Below the pieces are notes generated by a model that saw nothing but the letters and a program-made list of their open reading frames with translations, had not been told where the DNA came from and made no database searches. Position numbers and translations under genes: made by a program. DNA of 64,000 bases from Lentisphaerae bacterium GWF2_50_93 (GTDB lineage: Bacteria > Verrucomicrobiota > Lentisphaeria > Victivallales > GWF2-50-93). The stretch is from the NCBI GenBank assembly GCA_001804815.1, contig MHBI01000025.1, positions 62,001 through 126,000 on the forward strand, given 5' to 3'. Below are positions 20,001-27,793 of the stretch, piece after piece (positions within the stretch are counted from its first letter, which is position 1; each line of letters opens with the position of its first letter).

Positions 20001-21499
20001 CATCCGCCGGTATGATCGGCCACGCTCCATGGAGGCGTACCGGGATTGTATACTCCGAACTCGTAGTAGGAATGAATCTCCTTCCGCCAGAGACCGCGGA
20101 CACGGTATTCCCCCGGGGCGACGAACTGTGCGGGAATATGGTAGAGTCCATGTTTTGCCGCCTCAATGTCGCGTCCAAGATCGTCGGTGCCATCCCAGTA
20201 CGTCACGTTTTCGCCTTTAGGGAATGGAGTTTCAGATATGAGGTTGCGGATGCGTTTCCCGTCCTTGTCCTCGATGACAAGCGTTACAAACCCGTCTTCC
20301 GGAAGAGTGAATTTCACAGGGATAAGGAGATCCTGGGAGACTTTTTTCCCGGTCGTCACAGGCAATGCTGTTGCAAGAGCATCGGTACCAAGTGCGCGCA
20401 AAGCCATGAATTCACCGAGCCATATCCTTTTTCCGCCCATGATCTTGTTTTTTATGTGCGGATGCTGCTCCTTATCAACCAGCGGTTCCGTGACCTTCAG
20501 GCGGATCGCCCGTGTCGTCACAACTTTTCCAAAATCGAAGAACCATACGGGAAGAGGCATTGAATACAGGCATTTCAGGTCATTGAGATCCATCAGCTTC
20601 TCCCAGTCCTTGTCGGCGGAATCCCTAGGATGGGTGGCTTCAGCTCCCTTATATATGTATAGTTCGGCTGCCTTGAATCCCGGAAACTCCAGGGAGACCC
20701 CGCGCAGCGGAACCGGCCGCTGCCAGACCAGCATCATCCATTCAGGATCCTCGTTGATTAGTTTCGGACGGGAGCCCTCGCTGTTCATGTTCTCCCAGGC
20801 ACCCCAGAAGCCGTCGGTGTTCTGGTTGATCAGCCTGCCAGCCTTTTCAGATGAGCTCCGCGATATCGCCTGCGCCTGCGGTGCGATGTTCGCAAACCGT
20901 TCGGACAGGACATAGACTCCGCCGACATTTCCGTTGTATGTCTTGTCCGATTCCTGTGCCTCATGGGTAAAACGCAAAGCCCTTGTCTTCGTTCCAGCCG
21001 GCAGGTTCCATATGAAAAGGTTGCCATCCTTGTCAGGTTCCTCCGCAGTGATCTTGTCCCTGGTCATCCTTTCCGCGGGTATCCATTGCGAGTCGTCGGC
21101 GAGATTTCCGGGATATGCGGCTCCGGGCTTCAACACGCTTACCCTGGCATCTCCTGACACCATTAACGAACCGACCGGTTTCTCCTCGACGAACCCAATC
21201 CTGAGATGGCGGAATCCGGGCTTTTTAGACTCTCCGAACTTCCTTCCGCTGTGGCCGCCTCCATCAGCCTGAGTCCATATCAGCCACTGCGGATTCGCGC
21301 TTTTGTCCCTGGCATCGGAAGGCTCAATCTTCTTCTCCTGTCCATCGACATATTCCGCGAAACCCGCAGGATCAAGATCAGCGGCAGTTATCGGTGTCTG
21401 GAAAATACCGCGGGCGGCATATGGATCCGCGGGTTTGGCGTGCATTGATGCAGTGGCGAGAATTAAGGCAAGACAAAGAATCGTTTTACGGATCTTCAT
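17027..21499 (-). CDS. Giant secreted protein: jelly-roll-like, FlgD-like Ig, NHL propeller, CBM9-like (paralogue C)
   Basis: The 1490-residue protein has a signal peptide at about 1-22 (ILCLALILATASMHA). The N-terminal 390 residues contain two discoidin-like stretches. A FlgD-like Ig lies at about 390-470 (DGKRIRNLISE, YWDGTDDLGRD, FVAPGEYRVRG). NHL blades follow at about 640-850 (GLEDPAGITLDADGNIYISD; NNPRGLAIDPNRHLWVAED), then a further propeller region and a CBM9-like C-terminus from about 1260. The ending YWSNKATSIISDVPSEAAL...LWG matches paralogues A and B. Binding of polysaccharide at the cell surface is inferred; no catalytic site is seen. AAGGAG precedes the ATG. It is divergent from the ABC importer starting at 21790, so the two could share control. 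Confidence 0.8.
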   Translation of the reverse strand: MKIRKTILCLALILATASMHAKPADPYAARGIFQTPITAADLDPAGFAEYVDGQEKKIEPSDARDKSANPQWLIWTQADGGGHSGRKFGESKKPGFRHLRIGFVEEKPVGSLMVSGDARVSVLKPGAAYPGNLADDSQWIPAERMTRDKITAEEPDKDGNLFIWNLPAGTKTRALRFTHEAQESDKTYNGNVGGVYVLSERFANIAPQAQAISRSSSEKAGRLINQNTDGFWGAWENMNSEGSRPKLINEDPEWMMLVWQRPVPLRGVSLEFPGFKAAELYIYKGAEATHPRDSADKDWEKLMDLNDLKCLYSMPLPVWFFDFGKVVTTRAIRLKVTEPLVDKEQHPHIKNKIMGGKRIWLGEFMALRALGTDALATALPVTTGKKVSQDLLIPVKFTLPEDGFVTLVIEDKDGKRIRNLISETPFPKGENVTYWDGTDDLGRDIEAAKHGLYHIPAQFVAPGEYRVRGLWRKEIHSYYEFGVYNPGTPPWSVADHTGGWLSNHCAPMAAAYVPAEKSPTKQPAMFLGCYLTEGPDGLAWVDLDGKKRGGKGWIGGNWTTAPYIAYDWGPKADPGVYLYVASMGRAESGETDKRKKKNNPIPELRITALTSGSDRPILKEELEMMPDGKTNVGDEIGGLAAYDGILVCSLTGTNQLLYVSALDTADKKPGRTIGSVKVDSPRGLVFDPKGRLLVISGKKVVEVERSAEVEEHRVIISEGLEDPAGITLDADGNIYISDRGNSHQVKVFSPQGKFLRAIGKAGTPKEGPYDPLHMNNPRGLAIDPNRHLWVAEDDFMPKRVSVWTLDGKLVNAFYGPSKYGGGGSIDPVDRTSFYYAEEGRGTMEFKLDWDKGTSQLLNVLSRRDPDDQKLPFRSAAPETVMYRDVGGRKLRYFTNCYNSNPTGGHGTAFIFMEENNVLRPVAGMGRGSDWKEMLKADEFIGLIPEGVINAKGEFKNTFFFMWSDLDADGKVQASELDMRLGSSGGVTVLPDFSFCLARFGLDKEPKKSLKLAPLEFTEKGIPKYDFSKAQVLAENVQGPASSGGDQVLVDDAGNVVATLGIAPFPQHSISGGKPGSATWSYPSMWPGLHASHEAPKPKFPGELIGTTRLMGSFINPKGSDAGPVFALNTSMGAMYFFTSDGLFIATPFVDNRISESIRSPVTKRNMSLDGLSLGGENFWPMIAQTEDGRIYLVNGNHSIFERIEGLETIRRIPQMTIDVTAKDLEKAQKHMMEVEAQRKLEQGSGLMFVSVNAPEPALDGKVDDWPSTGWVDIDKSGSSAWFNANSRPYDIKGSVLVANGKLYAAWQTGDAKLLRNSGEMPIAPFKTGGTLELMISANSAADPKRGEPVAGDIRLTVTQLKDPSDKKGLAVKTFAILYRPVVPGTKTDKVPFSSPWRTIYFDSVDDVSDKVQLATDGKGSYEISVPLEVLGLMPKPGMRIKGDIGILRGNGSETLARTYWSNKATSIISDVPSEAALTPGLWGIWEFSSK

Positions 21500-21561
21500 A
21501 AGATCTCCTTCAAATATTTTTCAAGGAAATTTTAATTTTCACTTTGATAAATATATAACAT

Positions 21562-21567
21562 ATTATA
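21562..21567 (-). promoter_or_regulatory. Candidate -10 box TATAAT upstream of the 1490-aa gene
   Basis: The minus strand reads CTTTATAATAT, 62 bases before the ATG at 21499. The similar motifs at 16610-16615 and 34905-34911 precede other secreted-protein operons. The -35 box is unclear. Confidence 0.35.
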
Positions 21568-21637
21568 AAGTGTTCAAGCGATTATATTGCTGAAACAATA
21601 TTATTTCTAATCAGGAAGGATCGCAATAAAAGAGGCG

Positions 21638-21758
21638 GATGAATGGATGGGTGGATTGATGGATGAATGGATTTGAAATTAATCGAGGAACAAGTTAATT
21701 CCATTTCTGTTCTGTTTTCTAAATCCATCCAATCATCCGGTCATCCAGCCATCCCAAA
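21638..21758. repeat. Inverted pair of GGATGAATGG arrays
   Basis: Positions 21638-21672 carry GGATG/AATGG/ATTGATGG units and 21722-21758 carry the reverse complement (CCATCCAATCATCC...). Together they could form an imperfect hairpin in the spacer between divergent genes. The same arrangement is found at 43059-43242 and 44800-44928. Confidence 0.75.
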
Positions 21759-21789
21759 CAGTGGTTAATATGGGGAAAAGTCAGGAAAC

Positions 21790-24432
21790 ATGCCAAAGCT
21801 AATCGTATCCATGGTGATTTTCATGGCCTGCCTCTGCCTGTATTCCGCCGACGAACCCAGGGTCGACGTGAAGATATCAAAGTTCTACGATCCGAACAGG
21901 CCGGATGATCCCACCACTAAAAGCCTCATCGAACTCATGGATGCCGATCCGGGAGTCGTCGTATCGCAGTGGGGTTCGATACAGCTTCCCGGCGGCGGAT
22001 CCAGGGCGCCAATCCTGATGGCAATCGCCGGAAAGACGGCTCCGGACGTGATGGAGTCGTGGTTCCATATAATCAGCAATGACATCAAACAGGGCTTCCT
22101 CTATCCGCTCAACGAATGGATCGGCGAGGACAAGAACGGCAACGGGCAGATAGACGATGCGGAGGCCAAATGGCCGGGATGGAAGAACATTCCGCTGCTG
22201 TGGCGCCAGGTCGCGACGTCCGGAGGAAAAGTCTACGGAATACCGCAGTGCTCGAAGAACTACATGGGAATAGTGTTCAGGATCGACATGGTGCGCGAGG
22301 CCGGACTCGATCCCGACAAGACGCCCGAGACCTGGGACGAACTCATCTACTGGTGCCAGAAGCTCACAAAGCCGAACATGGAGATCCCCGGAGCGGTGTT
22401 CAAGCGCGGACAGCGCGGAATCTGCCTGCAGCCCAACGGATTCCTCTGGCTCCCCTGGATGCAGTCCGCCGGAGGCAATCCGATCATACAGCTGAGGAAG
22501 AGCCCAAGGGACGGAAATGAATTCGAGTTCCCGATGGATGCGACTTCATTCATCACACCGACCGGAGAAGATTTATTCATGTCCCCGCCTGTCTGGCGTG
22601 CGAACTTCGCAAGTCCTGCGGGAATTGCAGCCGCCGGATTATACCACAGGCTCCGCTGGATGAAATGGATCTCCGATCCCGAAACAAATGAACCCGTAAA
22701 CCTTTCTGAAGACGATCTGAAGAACGGGTTCGCGACTGTCAACGGCAGAAAAATACCCTTCAAGGCAAGCGACATAATCACAGGCGTGGCGCGCGGCCAG
22801 ACCGGGCAGCGCGGGACCGGCGCATACGACATGCTCTCACGCGGCGAAATAGCGATGCTGTCAGGATCGGTCGAGGGAATCACCGGCATAGGCGGCGTAA
22901 CGGGGATCGATCCGAATTATCTGAGCTGGTTCCCGTTCCCCGCCAAGTCGAAGACCGAGGGCAGGAAGGTCCTCCAGGTGCAGCAGCATTACGCGGTGAT
23001 GGTCGAAGGTGTCGGCAGACGCGACAAACCGGCCCGGGACAAGGTCTGGGAGGTCATGAACGCAATCACCAGCCAGAATGTCAAGGACGACCATGTCAGG
23101 AACATGGTGCTGGAGGGGCTTGCTAAATTCGTCAACCCCACCGATCTGACCAGGCTTGATTTCACGGACTATCTCAAGGACATATCGCCCAGGGTGCAGA
23201 ACTACTATAAGGAAATGCAGAACGGGACGATCGGACTCTACACGGAACCGTTCATGGGTTTCTGGCTCACGATGGACGATTCGATGAACCGCAGCATACT
23301 GAGCCTCGTGATCGCGGAGACCGGCGAGAACTTCGATTACGCCGCCGCCCTGAAGAAAGTCGAACACGAAGCAAACAGCGGACTGATGTTCGGAAGGACG
23401 GAAAAGGAACTCGACCAATACCGTCCGACGGCGAGGATAATATTCGCGGTGATCGTGATTTTCATTGTCTTCATCTCGTTCATGATGATCCGTTCGTTCG
23501 TCCAGATGAAGGACAAGGCGCCGTCGACGAAGAATATCCAGAGCAAGTCGATGCCGTGGCTGATGATGATACCGGCGCTGGTGCTTATCGGCCTATGGTC
23601 GTACTATCCCCTGATACGGGGCATGGTCATGGCCTTCCAGGACTACCATATTGTAGGGGACAGCAAATTCACCGGGCTGGACAATTTCATTTCGCTCGCA
23701 CTTGATTCAAGCTTCTGGGTCAGCCTGGGCAGGACCTGCCAGTTCGTGTTCCTCAACATGCTCCTGGCGTTCACCGCCCCGATTCTGCTCGCGATACTGC
23801 TGTCGGAGATTCCGAAGGGGAAATATTTCTACAGGACCATATTCTTCCTGCCGCACGTGACAAGCGGACTCGTGATAACCCTGATGTGGAAATTGATGTA
23901 TGAACCGACGCCAGAAGGCTTCTTCAACCAGATGATAGCATACCTCAACTGCATTCCGTTCGTCCACATCGACTCCCAGACCTGGCTGCAGGACCCGAAG
24001 ATCGCAATGGTCTGCTGTATAATCCCGACGGTCTGGGCGAGCATGGGCGTCTCGAACCTGATATATCTCGCGGCGCTCAAGGGCGTGCCGGAGGAGATCT
24101 ACGAGGCCGCGGACCTCGACGGCGCGGGAGTCTGGACGAAGCTGACAAAGATCACGCTCCCAACGCTGTTCCCTCTCATAATAATAAATTTCGTCGGAGC
24201 GTTCATAGGTACATTCCAGAACATGGGGAACATCTTCCTCCTGACCTTCGGCGGTCCCGGCGATGCGACAATGGTCGTGGGGATGAAGATATGGATAGAG
24301 GCCTACAACAACCTGCGCTTCAGCATGGCTACATCGATCGCGTGGGTCGTAGGCGCGCTGCTCATCGGGTTCACGTACATGCAGGTGCAGATACTGAAGA
24401 AAGTGGAATTCAAGAAAGCGGAGTGGAGCTGA
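21790..24432 (+). CDS. ABC sugar importer: solute-binding protein fused to MalF-type permease
   Basis: This 880-residue fusion has a signal-like N-terminus (MPKLIVSMVIFMACLCLYSA). Residues of about 25-545 resemble family 1 extracellular solute-binding proteins (MADPGVVVSQWGS-like start, GKVYGIPQ, DMVREAGLDPDKTPETWDEL). A transmembrane anchor lies at about 548-570 (IIFAVIVIFIVFISFMMIRSF), a short cytoplasmic linker follows, and then a six-helix MalF-like permease whose EAA loop, EEIYEAADLDGAGVWTKLTK, is at about 767-786. The topology is consistent: binding domain outside, linker inside. Free binding proteins are usual, so the fusion would fix stoichiometry at one per permease. The next gene starts one base after the stop. 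No cognate ATPase is nearby, so a shared MsmX/UgpC-type ATPase is presumably encoded elsewhere. Confidence 0.9.
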   Translation: MPKLIVSMVIFMACLCLYSADEPRVDVKISKFYDPNRPDDPTTKSLIELMDADPGVVVSQWGSIQLPGGGSRAPILMAIAGKTAPDVMESWFHIISNDIKQGFLYPLNEWIGEDKNGNGQIDDAEAKWPGWKNIPLLWRQVATSGGKVYGIPQCSKNYMGIVFRIDMVREAGLDPDKTPETWDELIYWCQKLTKPNMEIPGAVFKRGQRGICLQPNGFLWLPWMQSAGGNPIIQLRKSPRDGNEFEFPMDATSFITPTGEDLFMSPPVWRANFASPAGIAAAGLYHRLRWMKWISDPETNEPVNLSEDDLKNGFATVNGRKIPFKASDIITGVARGQTGQRGTGAYDMLSRGEIAMLSGSVEGITGIGGVTGIDPNYLSWFPFPAKSKTEGRKVLQVQQHYAVMVEGVGRRDKPARDKVWEVMNAITSQNVKDDHVRNMVLEGLAKFVNPTDLTRLDFTDYLKDISPRVQNYYKEMQNGTIGLYTEPFMGFWLTMDDSMNRSILSLVIAETGENFDYAAALKKVEHEANSGLMFGRTEKELDQYRPTARIIFAVIVIFIVFISFMMIRSFVQMKDKAPSTKNIQSKSMPWLMMIPALVLIGLWSYYPLIRGMVMAFQDYHIVGDSKFTGLDNFISLALDSSFWVSLGRTCQFVFLNMLLAFTAPILLAILLSEIPKGKYFYRTIFFLPHVTSGLVITLMWKLMYEPTPEGFFNQMIAYLNCIPFVHIDSQTWLQDPKIAMVCCIIPTVWASMGVSNLIYLAALKGVPEEIYEAADLDGAGVWTKLTKITLPTLFPLIIINFVGAFIGTFQNMGNIFLLTFGGPGDATMVVGMKIWIEAYNNLRFSMATSIAWVVGALLIGFTYMQVQILKKVEFKKAEWS

Positions 24433-24433
24433 C

Positions 24434-26593
24434 ATGCCAGTAATCGCGACAGTAGGAAGAAAGAAACCGACGGCAAGACTGCTGATCTTCGTCATGTATC
24501 TGATGCTTACAGCAATGGGCATCACCATGGTGGTCCCGTTCCTGATCACGGTCTCCGGTTCATTCTGCAACGAGTTCGACTACCAGCGCTACTATCCGAT
24601 ACCAAAATTCCTTTTCTCGAAGCAGGACCGTTATGTGAAGGACATCGCGTTCTTCTTCTCGAAGAGTCCGAAGGCCTTCGACCAGATGGGCGCCTATTTC
24701 AAGGACATGCCGGCATACTGGGTCTCATGGGGCGAGGTGGGCAAGGACTCCACTGGAGTCTCCGCGTTCGCCAGACGGCATCTGGAATCCATGAGGAACG
24801 GCGACATGGAAAAGACAATGGCGGCGGCCGCCGACTATTCACGCTTCGTGGACGGATATCCGATCGACGATCTCGTCTGCCCGGTCTCGAACATCGAATC
24901 GACAAGCTACCTGGAGAAGAAACTGGGCGCTGAATGGCGCGCGAAAAACCCCGGCGACAAGTCATTCTTCGGCTCGACCGCCTCTGAGAAAGGCGCACTG
25001 GACATCCTCAACAAGAGATGGGAGACGCATCTGACAAGCTTCTATTCCCTGGACTTCGAGAAGACCATGAACAACCAGCCGCTGTGGAACCAGGGCTGGC
25101 TCCCGCCCTCCTCGCAGAAATATGATGACTACAGGAATATCAAGGAGCTCTACAGGAGCCAGTACTTCACGCCAGGCGTCAGGAGCAAATGGAGGAAATG
25201 GATGGATGGAAAAAGCCTCAGCCGGCAGGAAGCGGATATTCCGGCGGAAAAGGAATGGCAGGAGTTTAAGGCGGAAAATTATCCAGCCTCCCCGGCAGTG
25301 CCGTTCGCCACAAGGGCCCTCTGGAAGAATTTCCTCGAAAGCGATACGACAAGGATGGAACTGGGGATCTCAGGCTCCGGCAAGTTCGACATCGCGGCCT
25401 ACAACCGCATCGCCGGCACGAAATATGGATCGCTCAGGGAAATCCCCTTCCCAATCCCAGCCGGTTCATGCGCGACCTTGAAGAAGCTATGGAACATTTT
25501 TGTCGACACAAGATATCCAATCCGCCTGATGAGCTTCGATGTCTCCCCCGAAATGCAGCTGGACTTCGAATCCTTCCTCAAGGAAAGATTCAAGAACGTC
25601 GAATATGCGAACAGGATACTGAAGACCTCCTCCAAGGACTGGAATGATTTCAAGCTCCAGCCGTCGGCGCCTTCCGGACCCGGATCCGAATCAATCAAGA
25701 AGGTATGGGTCGAGTTCGTGAAGAAACTCCCCAGGGATGTGAAGAAGCTGAGATCCTCCGAGAAGGCTTATCAGGAGTTCGTCCTCGCAAAATACGGATC
25801 CATCGAAAATATCAACAAGGCCTATGGCTGGAATCTGAACATGATCGAGGAGGCGTTCCCGCCGTTCGAAGCCGCATACGGGATAACTTTCCGGAACAAC
25901 GACTGGTCGTTCGTGACAAAATCCGTCACGGGAAACTACATATACGTGGTAACATTCCTGATGAAACGCGGACAGGCAATACTGGTCACCTTCCTTCTTG
26001 TCGGATTCACGATACTCTCCGTCCTTACGGTAAATCCCCTCTGCGCCTATGCCCTCTCCCGTTTCAGCATCAGGGGCAAGGACAAGATAATCCTGTATCT
26101 CCTCGCTGTGACGGCGTTCCCCGCGATGGTCAGCGCGATACCCGCATACCTGCTCATGCGCGACCTGGGACTCCTCAACACCTTCTTCGCGCTCATCCTC
26201 CCCCATGCCGCCGGAGGAATGGCGATATTCATGCTGAAGGGTTTCTTCGACAGCCTCCCTCCCGAACTCTATGAGGCCGCAACAATCGACGGGGCGAACG
26301 AATTCCAGAACTTCATCTATGTCACGCTCCCGCTCATGAAGCCCATCCTCGCAGTCAAGGTGCTCGGAGCTTTCATCGGCGCGTATGCCTCATGGGAATG
26401 GGCGATAATAATCTGCCAGAACCAGGAGATGTGGACGATCTCCGTCTGGATGTACCAGGCAAGCCAGTGGTGGGCGAGCACCCCATGGGTCGTGTCCGCA
26501 GGATTCGTCATCGTCTCCATCCCGATACTGATAGTGTTCCTGTCATGCCAGAAGATCATCCTCGAAGGGATAATCCTGCCGCAGATGAAGTAA
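24434..26593 (+). CDS. ABC sugar importer MalG-type permease with large periplasmic insertion
   Basis: At 719 residues this is more than twice the usual size of about 280. TM1 is at about 17-40 (LLIFVMYLMLTAMGITMVVPF). The remaining helices begin near 495, and the EAA loop PPELYEAATIDGANEFQNF is at about 611-629. The extra roughly 440 residues fall in the first periplasmic loop. Within them three segments start ALWKNF, KLWNIF and KVWVEF and run about 60 residues each, the last with KYGSIENINKAYGW, reminiscent of a motif in GH42/GH35-type proteins; this looks like a degenerate tandem repeat. The insertion may dock the fused binding protein or act on the incoming sugar (inference). It is translationally linked to the preceding fusion gene. 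Confidence 0.85.
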   Translation: MPVIATVGRKKPTARLLIFVMYLMLTAMGITMVVPFLITVSGSFCNEFDYQRYYPIPKFLFSKQDRYVKDIAFFFSKSPKAFDQMGAYFKDMPAYWVSWGEVGKDSTGVSAFARRHLESMRNGDMEKTMAAAADYSRFVDGYPIDDLVCPVSNIESTSYLEKKLGAEWRAKNPGDKSFFGSTASEKGALDILNKRWETHLTSFYSLDFEKTMNNQPLWNQGWLPPSSQKYDDYRNIKELYRSQYFTPGVRSKWRKWMDGKSLSRQEADIPAEKEWQEFKAENYPASPAVPFATRALWKNFLESDTTRMELGISGSGKFDIAAYNRIAGTKYGSLREIPFPIPAGSCATLKKLWNIFVDTRYPIRLMSFDVSPEMQLDFESFLKERFKNVEYANRILKTSSKDWNDFKLQPSAPSGPGSESIKKVWVEFVKKLPRDVKKLRSSEKAYQEFVLAKYGSIENINKAYGWNLNMIEEAFPPFEAAYGITFRNNDWSFVTKSVTGNYIYVVTFLMKRGQAILVTFLLVGFTILSVLTVNPLCAYALSRFSIRGKDKIILYLLAVTAFPAMVSAIPAYLLMRDLGLLNTFFALILPHAAGGMAIFMLKGFFDSLPPELYEAATIDGANEFQNFIYVTLPLMKPILAVKVLGAFIGAYASWEWAIIICQNQEMWTISVWMYQASQWWASTPWVVSAGFVIVSIPILIVFLSCQKIILEGIILPQMK

Positions 26594-26601
26594 AGACAGG
26601 A

Positions 26602-26648
26602 AGAGTGGATGATTGGATTAATGGATTATTGGATAGATGGATAGCAAA
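26602..26648 (+). repeat. Single GGATGATTGG array
   Basis: This is a run of GTGGATGATTGGATTAATGGATTATTGGATAGATGG type directly after the importer stop codon. It is the same motif family as the inverted pairs elsewhere, but no inverted partner is visible before the tandem hairpins that follow. Confidence 0.6.
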
Positions 26649-26682
26649 AACACATGTCACCTGTCAGCTGTTTTTTGCGTAA

Positions 26683-26778
26683 AGTAGGTACGTGCTTTAG
26701 CATGTACCATCTTGAGTAGGTACGTGCTTTAGCATGTACCATCTTGAGTAGGTACGTGCTTCAGCATGTACCATCTTA
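26683..26778. repeat. Three tandem 32-bp hairpin units
   Basis: The units start at 26683, 26715 and 26747; the first two are identical and the third has a T-to-C change. Each holds a hairpin GGTACGTGC-TTTA-GCATGTACC followed by ATCTT. It sits between the importer operon and the esterase gene. Confidence 0.9.
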
Positions 26779-26795
26779 ATTCCCAGGAATGGGAC

Positions 26796-26852
26796 AGGCT
26801 TCCGACTTCGCCCAAGGGCTACGCCGGACACAGAAAGCCCGTCCCTACTTAA
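26796..26852. repeat. CTTCCG...CGGACACAGAAAG repeat, copy 2
   Basis: This is the second copy of the element at 4063-4124, ending GTCCCTACTT just before the next gene's leader. Confidence 0.6.
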
Positions 26853-26868
26853 ACATAAGGTAAATATC

Positions 26869-27753
26869 ATGGACAGATTATTTAGAATGTTTTCACTGGC
26901 TCTTTTCGCGCTCATTGCGGGCGGCTGCGGACAAAACTGCATCAAGGAACTGAATGTCACCTACGGCAAGGCCGACGGACAGGAACTGAAGCTGGATGTC
27001 TTCAGCCCGGTCACCAAGTCGGAAAAACCGCGTCCAGCCGCAATCATCGTCCATGGCGGCGCATGGAGCGCAGGCGACAGGAGAGATGGACACGAGATGG
27101 CGCCATATCTGGCGAAAGAGGGCATTGTGGTATTCTGCATCGGCTACCGCCTGGTCAATGATACAGGGAACCGCTGGCCTGCGCAGCTCGACGACAACCA
27201 GAGGGCTATGCGATGGGTCCGGGCACATGCATCGCAATATGGCATAGATCCCAACCGCATAGCTGCTATGGGAGGTTCGGCAGGTGGACACATCGTCGCA
27301 TGCATGGGCACGAGCGACACCCGAGACAATTCCGATCCCGAACGCGCAGCCTATTCCAGCCGTCCGAACTGCGTAGTCATGATGTGCGGGCCCACAGATC
27401 TTACTGAGGATTTTTCCAAGAAGGTCAAGCAGGGCGAATGGTGCAACGAGCAGATCAGGCGGCTGCTTGGAGGAAAACCCGAAGAGGTGCCGGAACTCGC
27501 CAACAGCGCTTCGCCACTGTTCCATGTCGACGTGAAAACTCCGCCGACGCTGATCTGCCAGGGGAGGACCGACGAGCTGGTCCCCTTCGATCATGCGGAA
27601 CGCTTTGACGCGGCACTGCGCAAGGCCGGAGTCGAGAGCGTCCTGTTCATGCACAAGGGAGGACACGGATTCGACGAGGACGGGAAGGAGTTCATGGAGT
27701 TCATAAAGGTGATGGACGCCTTCCTGAAAAAGCACCTTAAGCCGCAGCCCTGA
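26869..27753 (+). CDS. Alpha/beta-hydrolase esterase, probable lipoprotein
   Basis: The 294-residue protein has a signal sequence ending FALIAGGC-20, a plausible though non-canonical lipobox, so it may be lipid-anchored. The hydrolase core has oxyanion motif HGGAW (62-66), nucleophile elbow GGSAGG with S137, acid D235 (QGRTDELVPF) and H266 (KGGHGF). This is the layout of BD-FAE/carboxylesterase-like enzymes that cut acetyl or feruloyl esters from polysaccharides; the exact substrate is not readable. It follows the sugar importer on the same strand after a 275-base repeat-filled spacer, so it may have its own promoter. Function in side-chain removal before uptake is inferred. Confidence 0.87.
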   Translation: MDRLFRMFSLALFALIAGGCGQNCIKELNVTYGKADGQELKLDVFSPVTKSEKPRPAAIIVHGGAWSAGDRRDGHEMAPYLAKEGIVVFCIGYRLVNDTGNRWPAQLDDNQRAMRWVRAHASQYGIDPNRIAAMGGSAGGHIVACMGTSDTRDNSDPERAAYSSRPNCVVMMCGPTDLTEDFSKKVKQGEWCNEQIRRLLGGKPEEVPELANSASPLFHVDVKTPPTLICQGRTDELVPFDHAERFDAALRKAGVESVLFMHKGGHGFDEDGKEFMEFIKVMDAFLKKHLKPQP

Positions 27754-27793
27754 CGGACAATCGAATAATGTGGTACAGACTCCCAGCATTGCA

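Noticed and set aside
26683..26778. CRISPR array
   Set aside because: The 32-bp units are contiguous with no spacers between them and no cas gene is nearby.
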